Assembly (NCBI RefSeq): GCF_000235625.1
Contig: NZ_AGTR01000014.1
Location: 1 to 64,000 of the forward strand
Direction of reading: 5' to 3'
Source of the DNA: Marinobacter manganoxydans MnI7-9
GTDB taxonomy: Bacteria; Pseudomonadota; Gammaproteobacteria; Pseudomonadales; Oleiphilaceae
DNA length: 64,000 bases
In this document: positions 33,355 to 44,693 of the stretch, in pieces
Layout of the letters: the number at the start of each line of letters is the position of its first letter
Position numbering within the stretch: the first letter of the stretch is position 1
Translations under genes and position numbers: made by a program
Notes under the pieces: model-generated
What the model was told of the DNA's origin: nothing
Databases searched by the model: none
The model's input: only the letters and a program-made list of their open reading frames with translations

Positions 33355-34535
33355 CAGCGGGCACCCTGCTCTATCAGGTCTGAGATCGCCTGAGCGGCTT
33401 TTTCATCAGCCCCCTGCTTCAGTGAATGGTGCAACTCGGTAAAAGCTTGGTTAAGCCTCGCCCTCTCTTCTTTGTTCTCGAGTCGCTCAAGCACTGCTGC
33501 ACCCAGACTCTCAGCCGTGGCGTCGTCCTGAAGCAGCTCTGGAACAAGCTGGCGCTTGGCGAGGAGATTGGGCAATGCGACATGAGGCACCTTCACCAAC
33601 TTCGACAGAAGAGCATAGCTGAACCCGCTCAGGCGGTACCCTACAACCATCGGCTTTTTAAGAAGCATCGCTTCGAGTGTTGCCGTTCCAGAGGCCAAGA
33701 GCACAACGTCGGACGCGGCCATCACATCTCTGGAACGCCCACGTACGATGGTAACCGGAAGCTTCACCTTCAACGCATCGACCAGATCGCGCACCTGCTT
33801 CTCCCGGTCCCGGTTCACGCAGGGGATCACCAACTGTAGATCAGGTCTTCTTTCCTGTATCCAGCGAGAGGCTTCAAGAAACAAGGTACCAAGTCTCTCC
33901 ACTTCTCCTGCACGACTACCGGGAAGAACCGCCAGTACGGGTGCGTCCGCATCTATTCCCAACGACTCCCGCATCTTGAGGGTATCCGGCGCCATGGGAA
34001 TTCGATCTGCCAGTGGATGGCCCACGAAGGCCACAGGCACCTGATGCTCCTCGTAAAACCTTGCCTCGAAAGGAAACAGGGTCAACATCAGGTTGACCGA
34101 TTTGGCAATTTTGAAGATCCGCTTCTGCCGCCAGGCCCAAACCGAGGGGCTGACATAATGCACGGAAAGAATGCCGGCCTCGCGGCAGCGCCGTTCGATC
34201 GCAAGCGTAAAATCCGGAGAATCGATACCGATCACAACATCCGGTGGCGTGGCGAAGAAATAGTCCAGGAGCCGGGCCCGGATGCTGAACAGTTCACGAA
34301 TTCGTCCAAGAACCTCCACCAGCCCCATGACCGAAAGACGTTCCATCGGCACCAGGGAATGAAATCCCTCCGCAACCATTTCCTCCCCGCCAATGCCGAC
34401 GAACCGGGCCTGGGGATAGCGTTGGCGCAGCGAACGGATCAGGCCGGCACCGAGGATATCCCCCGATGCCTCACCGGCGATGATTCCGAATGTAATTTTA
34501 CGCTCGCTGATGGTCGCGTGAGAAAGATCTGTCAC
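33354..34535 (-). CDS. lpxB: Lipid-A-disaccharide synthase
   Basis: This 393-residue inner-membrane-associated glycosyltransferase (GT19) joins UDP-2,3-diacylglucosamine and lipid X to make the lipid A disaccharide. The family stretches [18 protein letters not shown] at residues 19-36, [31 protein letters not shown] and [12 protein letters not shown] are all present, with [11 protein letters not shown] in the middle. It lies between lpxA and rnhB with short gaps (18 bp to lpxA). Confidence 0.96.
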   Translation of the reverse strand: MTDLSHATISERKITFGIIAGEASGDILGAGLIRSLRQRYPQARFVGIGGEEMVAEGFHSLVPMERLSVMGLVEVLGRIRELFSIRARLLDYFFATPPDVVIGIDSPDFTLAIERRCREAGILSVHYVSPSVWAWRQKRIFKIAKSVNLMLTLFPFEARFYEEHQVPVAFVGHPLADRIPMAPDTLKMRESLGIDADAPVLAVLPGSRAGEVERLGTLFLEASRWIQERRPDLQLVIPCVNRDREKQVRDLVDALKVKLPVTIVRGRSRDVMAASDVVLLASGTATLEAMLLKKPMVVGYRLSGFSYALLSKLVKVPHVALPNLLAKRQLVPELLQDDATAESLGAAVLERLENKEERARLNQAFTELHHSLKQGADEKAAQAISDLIEQGAR

Positions 34536-34553
34536 CGACAGGCTCCTGCCGGG

Positions 34554-35348
34554 TTAGCGGATGATGCCGCGGTGAGCTCCACGCAGGGAGTCAATGAGGG
34601 GACGTATTTCTGCAACATCGGAGTAGGACTTCTCAAGCTCTTCGACGGCCTGTTCGGTTGTCAGCCCCTGGCGATAGATCACCTTGTAGGCGCGGCGTAA
34701 AGCCAGCAAGACATCCTTGCTGAAACCACGGCGCTTGAGGCCTTCCACGTTCATGCCGTGTGGCTGGGCGGACTGACCGCTCGCCATCACATAGGCCGGA
34801 ATGTCCTTGAGTACGATGCTGCCACCAGCCGCCATGCTGTGGGGACCAATATGACAGAACTGGTGCACCATGGTACCACCGCCCAGAATCGCGAAATCGC
34901 CGACCGAAACATGGCCCGCAAGGGTGGCACAATTGGCCAGAATGGTGTTGTCACCGACGATACAGTCATGAGCGACATGCACGTACGCCATCAAAAGATT
35001 GCCACTGCCGATACGGGTTTCACCCCGGTCCTGGACCGTGCCCCGATGAACCGTGCAATTCTCGCGAATCACGTTGTTGTCGCCAATCACCAGTGTGGTT
35101 GGCTCGCCCGCGTATTTCTTGTCCTGGCATTCCTCGCCGATACTGGAGAACTGGAAAATACGGTTATTCCGGCCGATAACCGTCGGCCCCTTGACCACCA
35201 CGTGGGACAGGATCTCGGTACCCTCGCCGATTTCCACATCGGGGCCAATGTAGCTCCAGGGCCCGACAGTAACGTTGTCCCCGAGCCTGGCTGACGGGTC
35301 TACAATCGCCTGAGGATGGACACCCGACCAGTCATTTGTCGCCATCAA
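34554..35348 (-). CDS. lpxA: UDP-N-acetylglucosamine acyltransferase
   Basis: The 264-residue enzyme adds a 3-hydroxyacyl chain from ACP to UDP-GlcNAc, the first step of lipid A synthesis. The left-handed beta helix is visible as hexapeptide repeats ([47 protein letters not shown]), with the catalytic histidine in [14 protein letters not shown] and the C-terminal helical domain [19 protein letters not shown]. The start overlaps fabZ by four bases. Confidence 0.96.
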   Translation of the reverse strand: MMATNDWSGVHPQAIVDPSARLGDNVTVGPWSYIGPDVEIGEGTEILSHVVVKGPTVIGRNNRIFQFSSIGEECQDKKYAGEPTTLVIGDNNVIRENCTVHRGTVQDRGETRIGSGNLLMAYVHVAHDCIVGDNTILANCATLAGHVSVGDFAILGGGTMVHQFCHIGPHSMAAGGSIVLKDIPAYVMASGQSAQPHGMNVEGLKRRGFSKDVLLALRRAYKVIYRQGLTTEQAVEELEKSYSDVAEIRPLIDSLRGAHRGIIR

Positions 35349-35782
35349 ACTTCTCTCTCAGCGGTCAGAATCTCTGCCACGCAGACGACTTCACCGTCGA
35401 CCAGGGCGCGACACTCGAATTTGTAAATACCCCGTTTACCGGAGATGAGTTCCGACTCCATGCACAGTTGATCTCCCGGCAAAACCGGGCGCTTGAACCG
35501 TGCCTTGCTTGAGCCGGCGAGGTATTGTACCACGCCGTCAGAAGGTTTCCGGCCCACAGTCACAAAACCGAGAATGCCCGAGAGCTGGGCCATGGCTTCG
35601 ATAATCAGGACGCCCGGCATGATCGGGTTGTTCGGGAAGTGGCCCTGAAAGAATGACTCGTTGAACGAAATATTCTTGTAGCCCTTGATCGATTTTCCTT
35701 TTTCGACCTCCGTTACCCGATCCACCAGCAAAAACGGGTATCGGTGCGGCAGGTATTCCAGAATTTCGTCGATGTTCATCAT
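35345..35782 (-). CDS. fabZ: 3-hydroxyacyl-ACP dehydratase
   Basis: The 145-residue hotdog dehydratase has the active-site histidine in [13 protein letters not shown] and the acidic partner in [17 protein letters not shown]. It makes trans-2-enoyl-ACP for fatty acid synthesis and competes with LpxA for hydroxyacyl-ACP, which explains its place in the lipid A operon. The frame runs further upstream, but the family starts at MNIDEIL; I took the first ATG of the pair, which has GAGG nine bases before it. Confidence 0.96.
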   Translation of the reverse strand: MMNIDEILEYLPHRYPFLLVDRVTEVEKGKSIKGYKNISFNESFFQGHFPNNPIMPGVLIIEAMAQLSGILGFVTVGRKPSDGVVQYLAGSSKARFKRPVLPGDQLCMESELISGKRGIYKFECRALVDGEVVCVAEILTAEREV

Positions 35783-35793
35783 GTTGATCGGCC

Positions 35794-36819
35794 TCAGCCC
35801 TCTAATTTCTTTTCCAGTTCTTTGACCCGTCGCGCCAGCGCATCCAGTTGCCGGAAGCGCACAGCATTCTTGCGCCACTGACGGTTGGTATCGGCGCTGG
35901 TGCCAGATGAATAGACTCCGGGCTCACGAATATCTCCGGTCACCAGAGTCATACCTGTCAGATGGACCTGATCCGCAATCTCGAGATGGCCGGCCACGCC
36001 CGAGGCGCCACCAAACACGCAATGCCGACCAATACGAGTACTTCCGGCAATACCAACCATGGCCGCCATGGCGCTGTGATCACCGATGCGAACGTTATGG
36101 GCAATCTGGATCAGGTTATCGAGCTTTACACCGTTGCCAATCACCGTGTCGTCCAGTGCACCGCGATCAATGGTGGTGTTTGCACCCACTTCTACATCAT
36201 TTCCGAGCACAACCCGACCGAGTTGCGCGATACGATGCCATACGCCCTTCTCATTGGCGAAGCCAAAACCGTCGGAGCCAATAACGGCGCCGCTGAGGAT
36301 GTGACAACGCTCACCAACGACCACATCGTGGGCCAGAGTCACCCGTGGCCGGATTAAAGTCCGGGCCCCGACCCTGGCGCGGGCGCCAATAACCGAGCCG
36401 GCTCCCACGACGACTTTCTCGCCAATGTCAGCCCCTGCTTCCACCACCACATTAGGACCGATACAGGCATCGTCAGCGATGCTGGCCGACGGATCGACCA
36501 CAGCAGTCGCGTGAACGCCGGGCAAAGCAACAGGCGCGGGATCAAACCAGTGGCTCAGCTGAGCATAGCCGAGGTAGGGATTGTCCAGTAACAGGACGTT
36601 GGTCGGAGCATCCTTCGCCGAGGCCGGCGAAGCAATAACCGCCGAAGCACGTGTATCCGCCAGATACTTGCCATAGGAAGGGTTAGCGAGAAAACTGATC
36701 TGGCCGGGCACGGCGGCCTGCAACGTCGCCAGCCCCGATACCCTGATATCAGGATCACCGCGCAGCTCCGCACCCAGGGCATTGGCAATATCCCCCAGGC
36801 GATAGGACCTTTCTGTCAT
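35794..36819 (-). CDS. lpxD: UDP-3-O-acylglucosamine N-acyltransferase
   Basis: The 341-residue enzyme acylates the amino group of UDP-3-O-acylglucosamine in lipid A synthesis. An N-terminal uridine-binding domain ([40 protein letters not shown]) is followed by hexapeptide repeats; the catalytic histidine is in [20 protein letters not shown] and the C-terminal helix is [17 protein letters not shown]. The gap to fabZ is 11 bp. Confidence 0.96.
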   Translation of the reverse strand: MTERSYRLGDIANALGAELRGDPDIRVSGLATLQAAVPGQISFLANPSYGKYLADTRASAVIASPASAKDAPTNVLLLDNPYLGYAQLSHWFDPAPVALPGVHATAVVDPSASIADDACIGPNVVVEAGADIGEKVVVGAGSVIGARARVGARTLIRPRVTLAHDVVVGERCHILSGAVIGSDGFGFANEKGVWHRIAQLGRVVLGNDVEVGANTTIDRGALDDTVIGNGVKLDNLIQIAHNVRIGDHSAMAAMVGIAGSTRIGRHCVFGGASGVAGHLEIADQVHLTGMTLVTGDIREPGVYSSGTSADTNRQWRKNAVRFRQLDALARRVKELEKKLEG

Positions 36820-36866
36820 TGCGTGCTCCCAAGCAACGATCAGGGCACCGGGGTGCCCGTCACAGA

Positions 36867-37364
36867 TTAACGGTTCAGTTTTTCAAGAAGCTGAGAGGTC
36901 AGGTTCATTTCAGGCTTCACATAGACAACAGCTTCGCTGGGCAGGATCAGATCGAGATTGTTCTCTTCAAGAAGCTCCTTGACCGCCGCGTCCACCTCGG
37001 GACGGGCCTGCTCCAGAAATGCCTGCTTACGCTGATTCACCGTTGAATCGAGCCGTTGCTTCAGGAAGTTGAACTCTTTTACCTTTTCCTGGAACTCACC
37101 GGCCAGCTTGTTGCGCTCGCTCTCATTCATCATGGCACCGTCTTTCTCCAGGCGCTCCTGGAGCTTGCGGGCCTCTTCCTGAGCTTCGCGCACCCGGGCC
37201 TCATCGCCCGTAAAATCCTTCTGGAGGGATTCGCTGAAGGTCCTGGCATCGTCTGAAGAGAACAGTGCCTGACGCAGGTCGACCACACCAATTCGGGTTT
37301 CAGCCATGGCCGGGAATGAAAACGCCATAACCATGGCGGCGAATATCAACATGAATCGGGACAT
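36867..37364 (-). CDS. skp: Periplasmic chaperone Skp/OmpH
   Basis: The 165-residue protein has a signal peptide ([22 protein letters not shown]) and a charged coiled coil (about residues 45-120) with the trimer-forming end strand [12 protein letters not shown] and the C-terminal strand [19 protein letters not shown]. Skp holds unfolded outer membrane proteins on the way to BamA. The start is 14 codons into the frame, with AGGAG seven bases upstream. It follows bamA by 45 bp. Confidence 0.95.
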   Translation of the reverse strand: MSRFMLIFAAMVMAFSFPAMAETRIGVVDLRQALFSSDDARTFSESLQKDFTGDEARVREAQEEARKLQERLEKDGAMMNESERNKLAGEFQEKVKEFNFLKQRLDSTVNQRKQAFLEQARPEVDAAVKELLEENNLDLILPSEAVVYVKPEMNLTSQLLEKLNR

Positions 37365-37409
37365 TGGTTTTCTCCTGATTTTCATCCGTAGGTTGTTATT
37401 ATCCATGCG

Positions 37410-39728
37410 CTAGAAGGTCTGGCCCAGCGAGAACTGGAATACCTGGGTGTCATCACCCGGCTTGTCGTTCAGCGGCTTCGCCAGACTGAAGGCCAGCGGG
37501 CCAACAGCGGTAATCCACTGGAAGCCAATACCGGCGGACATTCTGATTTCGCTCAGTTCCGGATCGAAACCGCGCGCAGTGTCGAACACCTGACCTGCGT
37601 CCAGGAAAAACGCCGTTCTCATGGAGCGGGTATCACCGGCAAAGGGCGTGGGGAATATCAGCTCAACACCACCTTCAGTGAGCAGGTTACCGCCGAACGG
37701 ATCCGGGCGTGAGAGGTCGTTGACGTTGTTCGTAGCAAGGAGACCCAAGGAGTTGGCCCGGTACCCCCGAACCGATCCGTAGCCCCCTGTATAGAAGTAC
37801 TCGTAAAACGGCATCTGGGTCCGATCTCCGTAACCATCACCATAACCGATCTCTGAACGCGCCCGTAAGATCCAGCGATTATCGTCAGTCACCGGATAGT
37901 AGAAATCGGTCTTGTGTGTCACCTTGTAAAAGGTCAGATCGCTGCCCGGCACTGCTACGTCAAGCGACAACGACTGGCTATGGCCATCACTGGGCAGAAC
38001 ACCCCGGTTGAAAGTACTGCGGCGCCAGCTGCCGAAGAGGAAGAAGTTATTGAACGAATCCCCTTCCTCATCAATGAACTGAATGACCTCCTGTGAGGTG
38101 AACCGGCCTTCCTTAAGATTGGACTGGGTAAACCCGGCCCCAAAGTTCAAACGGGTGATATTGTCCGTGGGATAACCGAAGGTGATACGGCCGCCATATT
38201 CGTCCAGCAGGAAGGCGGAGATATACTCTTCCTCATAATCGGTTTGCCGGGCAAAAAGACTGTAGCCACGGCTTACGCCGTCAACCGTGTAGTAAGGGTC
38301 CAGGTAGGAGACGTTTGCGCTTTTGACAAACTCACTCACGTTGACACCGAAAGAGACGCGCTTCCCGGTACCGAAAAAATTATTCTCGGACACGTTGGCG
38401 CCAAGAATCACCCCGGACTGCTGCGAGAAACCGACGGAAGCGGAAAGACTGCCCGTCGGCTGTTCTGCCACGGAGTAGTTCACATCAACCAGATCGTCGG
38501 TGCCCGGAACTGGTACCGTCTCAACATTCACCATCTCGAAGAAGCCGAGACGCTCCAGTCTGGTCTTGGAGAAGTCGATACGATCCGAAGAAGCCACGCC
38601 CCTTTCCATCTGCGTCATTTCCTGGCGGAGAACGTCGTCACGAGTCGACACGTTGCCCTCGAAATTGATCCGTCGCACATAGGCCCGTTTGCCCGGCTCA
38701 ACAAAGAAGGTGACGGCGGCTGTGTTGTTTTCTCCCGGCTCGGGGACGGCATTGACGTTGGCGAAGGCGTAGCCTTCCCTTCCGAGCCGGAATGCCAGGG
38801 ATTCGGAAATTGCCGTCATGCGGGATCGGGAGAATACGTCGCCCTCCTCAACAGGAATCAGCGATCGCAGCTCCTCTTCACCCACGATCAGCTCACCACG
38901 AAGGTTAATCTCGGAAATGGTGTACTGAGGCCCCTCATTCAGGGCAATCGCGATGAAGACTTTTTGTTTGTCAGGCGAAATGGATACCTGGCTGGACTCG
39001 ACGTTGAAATCCAGATAACCACGGTCAAGATAGAACGACCGCAGCGATTCAAGGTCGCCACTCAGGCGCTCTCTCGCGTACTTGTCCGAGTTTGTAATTG
39101 AGTTCCACCAGCTCGTGGTCTGCAGCTCGAACAGCTCTTGCAGTTCTTCGTCACTGAAGTCCTTGTTGCCGATCAGGTTGATATGGTGGATCGCAGCGAC
39201 CGACCCCTCATTGATATCCAGGCGAATCGCAACGCGGTTTCTGGGCAGCTCCTCGGCCGTTGCCTTTACCCGGGCGTTGTAGCGCCCCTGGGCAATGTAA
39301 GAGCGCAGAATTTCCAGTTCCAGACGTTCAAGAGTCGCACGCCGGAATACCTGGCCTTCCTGAAGCCCGGCGCCAGCGAGGGCATCCATCAACATCTCGG
39401 TTTCAATGTTCTTGTTGCCCTCAATCTCGATATCGCTGATGGAGGGTCGTTCACGAACCGTCAGGATAAGCACACCGGCATCCCGGCTGGCCTCAATGTC
39501 GGTGAAAAGACCGGTCCGGAACAGCGACTTGATCGCATCAGCCAGCTCGGTCTCGTCCACCTGCTCGCCAATATTGACAGGGAACGCGGAAAAAACAGTA
39601 CCCGCAGATACCCTCTGCAGGCCTTCCACCTCAATATCCGCAACAGTGAACTGATCAGCAAATGCTGGCTTCAGGCCGGACACGGCTACAGCGAGGCCAA
39701 CGGCTACACCTAGAAGAGAACGTCTCAT
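37410..39728 (-). CDS. bamA: Outer membrane assembly factor BamA
   Basis: The 772-residue Omp85 protein inserts beta-barrels into the outer membrane. It has a signal peptide ending in KPAFA, five POTRA domains (roughly residues 25-425; the second begins IHHINLIGNKDFSD, and FEGNVSTRDDVLRQE is in the fifth) and a C-terminal 16-strand barrel with the conserved VRGYRANSLG loop-6 motif and terminal strand FQFSLGQTF. It sits between rseP and skp, the universal order here. Confidence 0.97.
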   Translation of the reverse strand: MRRSLLGVAVGLAVAVSGLKPAFADQFTVADIEVEGLQRVSAGTVFSAFPVNIGEQVDETELADAIKSLFRTGLFTDIEASRDAGVLILTVRERPSISDIEIEGNKNIETEMLMDALAGAGLQEGQVFRRATLERLELEILRSYIAQGRYNARVKATAEELPRNRVAIRLDINEGSVAAIHHINLIGNKDFSDEELQELFELQTTSWWNSITNSDKYARERLSGDLESLRSFYLDRGYLDFNVESSQVSISPDKQKVFIAIALNEGPQYTISEINLRGELIVGEEELRSLIPVEEGDVFSRSRMTAISESLAFRLGREGYAFANVNAVPEPGENNTAAVTFFVEPGKRAYVRRINFEGNVSTRDDVLRQEMTQMERGVASSDRIDFSKTRLERLGFFEMVNVETVPVPGTDDLVDVNYSVAEQPTGSLSASVGFSQQSGVILGANVSENNFFGTGKRVSFGVNVSEFVKSANVSYLDPYYTVDGVSRGYSLFARQTDYEEEYISAFLLDEYGGRITFGYPTDNITRLNFGAGFTQSNLKEGRFTSQEVIQFIDEEGDSFNNFFLFGSWRRSTFNRGVLPSDGHSQSLSLDVAVPGSDLTFYKVTHKTDFYYPVTDDNRWILRARSEIGYGDGYGDRTQMPFYEYFYTGGYGSVRGYRANSLGLLATNNVNDLSRPDPFGGNLLTEGGVELIFPTPFAGDTRSMRTAFFLDAGQVFDTARGFDPELSEIRMSAGIGFQWITAVGPLAFSLAKPLNDKPGDDTQVFQFSLGQTF

Positions 39729-39772
39729 TCAAATATTTCGCCTGGTTAATGCGCGTAAGGAGCTCGCAATTC

Positions 39773-41122
39773 TCACAACCGCATCAGGTCGTTGTAAAGA
39801 GCAAACACCATTAATGTGAGGATCATTGCCATACCAATTCGTAATCCAAACGCCTGAGCCTGCTCGGAAAGCGGCTTCCCACGGAGAGCTTCGATGGTGT
39901 AGTAAACGATATGACCACCATCTAGCACCGGCACAGGCAGAAGGTTCAGAATGCCCAGGCTCACGCTCAGATAGGCAAGAAAACGCACGAAGTCTTCGAA
40001 CCCGGAACTGACACTGGCTTCAGCAACCCGGGCAATGGTAATTGGTCCACTGAGGTTGGTGGGTGACAACAGGCCGGTGACCATCTTCTTGATGGCCACC
40101 AGTGTCAAGCGGGTATCCGCCCAGGTTTCGCTGAGGGCGACCGGAACGGCGGCGAATGGGCCGTAGCTGACATCACGCAGCACCTCTTCTGGCCATGAGA
40201 TAGCTTCCACACCGGCACCGACAAAACCGATTGACTCACCACTTTCCTGAGTCTTCGCTTCCGGTGTCACGCTGACGGATTGTTCCGCACCATTACGCTC
40301 GATGGTTACCTGAAGTGTCTGCTCCGGGGCATTGCGAATAAACTCGACCAGCTCAAACCAGCTACTGATCGGCTCGCCGCCCACGGCCACAATGCGATCC
40401 CCGGGCTGCAGGCCGGCAGCCTGAGCGCGGCCACCATCGGAAATCTGCCCCAATACCGGCGGAACAGCCGGGCGCCATGGCGTAATGCCGAACTCGGCTA
40501 ACGGATTGGGAGTATCGTCACTCAGGCCCCAACCGGAAAGCTCACCGCTGACTGTACCGCGGGCGCCATCTTCCGATACCTCCATGGAAATCAGACCGTG
40601 CTCGCCGGTCCGCTCCAGAATGCGCATATTCACATCGCGCCACGAACTGACGCGATGGCCATCCACAGCGTGAATCTCCATACCCTCCTGAAGACCTACC
40701 CGCTCGGCCACACTCTCGTCAGCGATCTGCCCGACAATGGGTGCAACATGGGTAACGCCAACCACACTCAGCAGCCAGTAAGCAAAAATGGCGAACAAGA
40801 AGTTGGCCACGGGACCGGCCGCCGCAATGGCAATACGCTGGCTCGGAGGCTTGGAGGTAAAGGCCTGATCTCTCAGCTCCTCAGGAACTGGCCCTTCCCG
40901 CTCATCCAGCATTTTTACATAGCCGCCCAGAGGAATGGCGGCGACGGCAAACTCGGTCCCATGCTTGTCGTACCAGGAAAACATCGGTTTCCCGAAACCC
41001 ACGGAAAAGCGAAGTACTTTTACGCCACAACGCCGGGCAACCCAGAAATGACCGTATTCGTGAAGGGTCACCAGGATGCCCAGGGTAAGCGCAAGTGCGA
41101 GGACGGTTTCAATAATCTGCAT
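39773..41122 (-). CDS. rseP: Site-2 protease RseP
   Basis: The 449-residue inner-membrane metalloprotease cleaves the RseA anti-sigma factor to release sigma E. The zinc motif is in TLHEYGHFWVARR (HEYGH), the third ligand region is in LPVPVLDGGHIVYY, and the two PDZ domains lie between (near 125-200 and 205-285, the second beginning AAGLQPGDRIVAV). Membrane segments are at both ends. It precedes bamA in transcription by 44 bp. Confidence 0.96.
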   Translation of the reverse strand: MQIIETVLALALTLGILVTLHEYGHFWVARRCGVKVLRFSVGFGKPMFSWYDKHGTEFAVAAIPLGGYVKMLDEREGPVPEELRDQAFTSKPPSQRIAIAAAGPVANFLFAIFAYWLLSVVGVTHVAPIVGQIADESVAERVGLQEGMEIHAVDGHRVSSWRDVNMRILERTGEHGLISMEVSEDGARGTVSGELSGWGLSDDTPNPLAEFGITPWRPAVPPVLGQISDGGRAQAAGLQPGDRIVAVGGEPISSWFELVEFIRNAPEQTLQVTIERNGAEQSVSVTPEAKTQESGESIGFVGAGVEAISWPEEVLRDVSYGPFAAVPVALSETWADTRLTLVAIKKMVTGLLSPTNLSGPITIARVAEASVSSGFEDFVRFLAYLSVSLGILNLLPVPVLDGGHIVYYTIEALRGKPLSEQAQAFGLRIGMAMILTLMVFALYNDLMRL

Positions 41123-41171
41123 AGCGTTCCTGATTGAATGGCTTCAGCCGGGCAGCATTCTGCTGCGACTA

Positions 41172-42356
41172 TCAGACAGTTAACAGACCTATCTGTTCCC
41201 GTGCACAAGCCCGTGCTTCTTTATCCTTGGCGAAGATAACGTCAAAGTTGTCGGCGGGCTCAACGGCGGTCACAGCGAGCGTTCGCTCTATGATAACGGG
41301 GATATCCGAAAAACACAGGCTACCCTCAAGAAAAGCGGCAACAGCCACTTCATTGGCGGCATTAAGAACCGCCGGGGCAGTGCCGCCCGCCTCAAACGCT
41401 TCGGCAGCCAGGCGCAGGCAGGGGAAACGCACCAGATCTGGCCGCTCAAAGTGAAAGCGGCCGATCGCGAACAGGTCCAGAGGCGGGGCACCAGCGTCAA
41501 TACGCTCCGGCCAGGCCAGGCCGTTGGCAATCGGTGTTCTCATATCGGGACTGCCAAGCTGGGCCAGAACGGAGCCATCGGCATATTCAACCATCGAGTG
41601 GATAATACTCTCAGGGTGGACATGCACCTCAACTTTCTGGGGCGTGGTGTTGAACAGCCAGCAGGCTTCAATGAGCTCGAGGCCCTTGTTCATCAGGGTG
41701 GCCGAGTCCACGGAAATCTTCTGCCCCATGGACCAATTCGGATGGGCACAGGCCTGGGCGGGCGTTACCGATCGAAGATCCTCGGCAGAATGTTCCCTGA
41801 ACGGGCCCCCGGAGGCTGTCAGAAGTATACGAGTGATGCCGGCACCGGCAGGGTCCCGGACCTTGTCGGCCGGCATGCACTGGAAAATCGCGTTGTGCTC
41901 AGAGTCGATCGGCAGCAATTCTGCCCCCGCTTCGGCCACGGCATCCATAAACAGTTTGCCGGACATCACAAGCGCTTCTTTGTTGGCAAGCAACACCCGC
42001 TTTCCCGCCCGCACCGCCGACAGTGTTGGCGAAAGACCCGCTGCCCCGACGATAGCCGCCATCACAGTATCAACACCGGGGGTGGAGGCCACCTCGCACA
42101 ACCCTTCCAGCCCGCCAAGCACGCGAGTTTCAGGCAGGTCTGCCAGCAATTTTGAGAGGACATCGGCCGCTTCAGGGTCAGCCATGACCGCCACTTTCGG
42201 ACGGAATTCACGGCAGAGGACCGCGAGCTCTTCCGCACGGGTACTGGCCGTGAGCGCATAGACCGAGAAGCGGTCAGGGTGGCGCCGAACAACGTCCAGG
42301 GTACTGAGACCGATGGAGCCGGTCGCCCCGAGAACACTGATAGAGCGGGTTACCAT
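41172..42356 (-). CDS. dxr: 1-deoxy-D-xylulose 5-phosphate reductoisomerase
   Basis: This 394-residue NADPH enzyme makes 2-C-methyl-D-erythritol 4-phosphate in the MEP isoprenoid pathway. Visible are the NADPH motif [30 protein letters not shown], the metal and substrate loop [14 protein letters not shown] and the flexible loop [20 protein letters not shown]. The start is set at [10 protein letters not shown], nine codons into the frame, two bases after the cdsA stop. Confidence 0.96.
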   Translation of the reverse strand: MVTRSISVLGATGSIGLSTLDVVRRHPDRFSVYALTASTRAEELAVLCREFRPKVAVMADPEAADVLSKLLADLPETRVLGGLEGLCEVASTPGVDTVMAAIVGAAGLSPTLSAVRAGKRVLLANKEALVMSGKLFMDAVAEAGAELLPIDSEHNAIFQCMPADKVRDPAGAGITRILLTASGGPFREHSAEDLRSVTPAQACAHPNWSMGQKISVDSATLMNKGLELIEACWLFNTTPQKVEVHVHPESIIHSMVEYADGSVLAQLGSPDMRTPIANGLAWPERIDAGAPPLDLFAIGRFHFERPDLVRFPCLRLAAEAFEAGGTAPAVLNAANEVAVAAFLEGSLCFSDIPVIIERTLAVTAVEPADNFDVIFAKDKEARACAREQIGLLTV

Positions 42357-42358
42357 AG

Positions 42359-43198
42359 TCACCAGTGCCCGGTTGTCAGCCAACCAAGTTGGGTAATAAT
42401 CAATGCAAATACCGGAATGGCCGCCGTCAGGCTGTCGATCCGGTCCATGATGCCACCGTGACCGGGTAACAGCTGACTACTGTCCTTGATGCCACGGTGC
42501 CTTTTGAGCATGCTTTCCAGCAGATCGCCCAACACTGAAACAAGACCCGTGGCGAGGCTGGCAACAATTAGCAGCGAGGTCTGAACCGTCCCCGCCGAAG
42601 CCAGCCAGCTGACAACCAGGGCAAAAACCCCGACGGCCATCAGGCCGCCCCAAACGCCCGCCCATGATTTGCCAGGACTGACACGGGGCGCCAACTTTGC
42701 TTTACCAAACGCCCGACCGGCGAAGTAAGCACCGATATCGGCAACCCACACCACACAGAATACGTAGAGGATGAGCAGCAGGTTGTTGGTACTGTCACCA
42801 AACTGGAAACCGCCGGTTCGCAGGTGATTAAGGCCCACCCACGCCGGCACCAGAACGAACAGCCCCATGACGGCTCTTGCGGGGAGACTGCCCCATTTTT
42901 CGGAGCCGCCGGGATAACTGCGAACCAGAAGAAAGCACACGCCCCACCAGAGCAACGATAACCAGAGGACTGCCACAAACGGAACGTTCAGCAGACCGTA
43001 GAGAAGGATAGCGGTGGCCAGTGCGTAGCCAACCCGACCGGCAGGACTCTCAATACCGGACATATTCGCCCACTCCCAGGCGCCCAGGGTAATGATGGCG
43101 CCGGTAAAGAGCGCAAAACCCAGGGGCGGGAGGAAAAAGATCCCGCCAATGGCGATAGGAGCGAGGATCAGTGCGGTGATAATTCGGGTTTTTAACAC
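42359..43198 (-). CDS. cdsA: Phosphatidate cytidylyltransferase
   Basis: The 279-residue integral membrane enzyme makes CDP-diacylglycerol from CTP and phosphatidic acid. It has about eight hydrophobic helices and the C-terminal signature [10 protein letters not shown] to [20 protein letters not shown] then [12 protein letters not shown]. It sits between uppS and dxr with very short gaps, the common gammaproteobacterial arrangement. Confidence 0.96.
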   Translation of the reverse strand: MLKTRIITALILAPIAIGGIFFLPPLGFALFTGAIITLGAWEWANMSGIESPAGRVGYALATAILLYGLLNVPFVAVLWLSLLWWGVCFLLVRSYPGGSEKWGSLPARAVMGLFVLVPAWVGLNHLRTGGFQFGDSTNNLLLILYVFCVVWVADIGAYFAGRAFGKAKLAPRVSPGKSWAGVWGGLMAVGVFALVVSWLASAGTVQTSLLIVASLATGLVSVLGDLLESMLKRHRGIKDSSQLLPGHGGIMDRIDSLTAAIPVFALIITQLGWLTTGHW

Positions 43199-43219
43199 GG
43201 TTGACGTCGCTATCGTTCG

Positions 43220-43990
43220 TTATTGTTGTACAGCCTTGGCCGCTATCTGATCATCCGTCTGGCCAAAGCGACGCTGTCGGCCGGCATAGGCCTGCAGGGC
43301 CTTGAGCATCTCTTCCTGCTGGAAGTCAGGCCAATACACCGGCGAAAAGTAGAGCTCTGTGTAAGCCAGGTGCCAAAGCATGAAATTGCTGATTCTTTGC
43401 TCACCGGCGGTACGAATCATCAGGTCCGGCATTGGCAGGTCACCGATGCTGAGGTGCTGCTGAATCAGGTCATCGGTGATGTCAGAGGGTGCCAACTGCC
43501 CGGAACGGACCTGCTCGGCCACCTTGCGTGTGGCCTGCGTGATATCCCAGTGACCACCATAGTTGGCGGCAATTACCAGGGTCATCCGGGAGTTGTTGCG
43601 GGTCAGCTCTTCAGCCGCCTCCATGTGTTCACGCAGTGAGGTGCTGAACGCTGACCGATCACCGATAATGCGCAGGCGGATATCGTTCCGGTGAAGTTTG
43701 CGAACCTCGCGCTCAAGGGCGAACAGAAACAGCTTCATGAGCGCCGACACTTCGTCCTTGGGCCGACGCCAGTTCTCGCTGGAAAAGGCAAACAGCGTGA
43801 GCACTTCCACGCCTTCACGGGCACAGGTTTCCACCACTGCCCTGACCGCATCGACACCGGCCTTGTGCCCAGCCACTCCCTTGAGCCGACGGGCCTTGGC
43901 CCATCGATTGTTCCCGTCCATGATGATGGCCACATGCCGGGGCCGACTGTCTGCCGACACCGGAATCTCTGCGGATACAGTTCCCGTCAT
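43220..43990 (-). CDS. uppS: Undecaprenyl diphosphate synthase
   Basis: The 256-residue cis-prenyltransferase makes the C55 carrier for peptidoglycan and O-antigen. The catalytic aspartate is in HVAIIMDGNNRWAKARRLKG; other family motifs are TLFAFSSENWRRP, ANYGGHWDI and PDLMIRTAGEQRISNFMLW. The N-terminal tail MTGTVSAEIPVSADSRPR is longer than in E. coli. It is transcribed from frr towards cdsA. Confidence 0.96.
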   Translation of the reverse strand: MTGTVSAEIPVSADSRPRHVAIIMDGNNRWAKARRLKGVAGHKAGVDAVRAVVETCAREGVEVLTLFAFSSENWRRPKDEVSALMKLFLFALEREVRKLHRNDIRLRIIGDRSAFSTSLREHMEAAEELTRNNSRMTLVIAANYGGHWDITQATRKVAEQVRSGQLAPSDITDDLIQQHLSIGDLPMPDLMIRTAGEQRISNFMLWHLAYTELYFSPVYWPDFQQEEMLKALQAYAGRQRRFGQTDDQIAAKAVQQ

Positions 43991-44061
43991 GAAATCCCCT
44001 GTGCGGCCGGAGCGCCTCGGTGCTTCGGCCTTTCAATTCGCTTGCAAGTAGGTCCGGACGG

Positions 44062-44619
44062 TTAAACCGCCATCAGGTCTTCTTCTTTGGCCTTGAGCAT
44101 CTTCTCGACTTCTGCAATGTAGCGGTCAGTCAGCTTCTGAATATCGTCCTCGCCCTTGCGCTCGTCGTCTTCGGTGATTTCCTTTTCCTTCAGCAGATCC
44201 TTGATCATGCTGTTCGCGTCACGACGCGCATTACGGATGGAAACACGACCGTGCTCGGCGTCTGCTTTTGCCTGCTTAACCATTTCCTTACGGGTTTCTT
44301 CTGTCAGCATGGGCATCGGGATACGGATGATATCGCCGCTGGTCGCCGGGTTCAGGCCAAGGTCTGATGCCATGATAGCTTTCTCGATGGTCGGCATCAG
44401 GTTTTTCTCCCAGGGAGAGACCGTCAGCGTGCGGTTATCCTCGACGTTGACGCTAGCCACCTGCTTCAGCGGCGTCTCCTGGCCGTAGTAGTTCACCATG
44501 ACACTATCCAGGATAGAGGGGTGGGCACGGCCGGTGCGGATCTTGTTGAACGCGGAGTTAAGGGACTCCAGGCTCTTTTTCATTTTCTTTTCGGCTTCTG
44601 CTTTGATGTCGTTGATCAC
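44062..44619 (-). CDS. frr: Ribosome recycling factor
   Basis: The 185-residue factor, with EF-G, splits the post-termination ribosome. It shows the family N-terminus [20 protein letters not shown], the tip domain [20 protein letters not shown] and [20 protein letters not shown], and the triple-helix bundle with [18 protein letters not shown]. The order pyrH-frr-uppS is conserved. Confidence 0.97.
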   Translation of the reverse strand: MINDIKAEAEKKMKKSLESLNSAFNKIRTGRAHPSILDSVMVNYYGQETPLKQVASVNVEDNRTLTVSPWEKNLMPTIEKAIMASDLGLNPATSGDIIRIPMPMLTEETRKEMVKQAKADAEHGRVSIRNARRDANSMIKDLLKEKEITEDDERKGEDDIQKLTDRYIAEVEKMLKAKEEDLMAV

Positions 44620-44693
44620 TTCAGCATCCTCAATTCGTTCGTCATGTCATTCTGTAATCTGGCGCCACGATCCTGTGGGGCCGGGACAGCGAT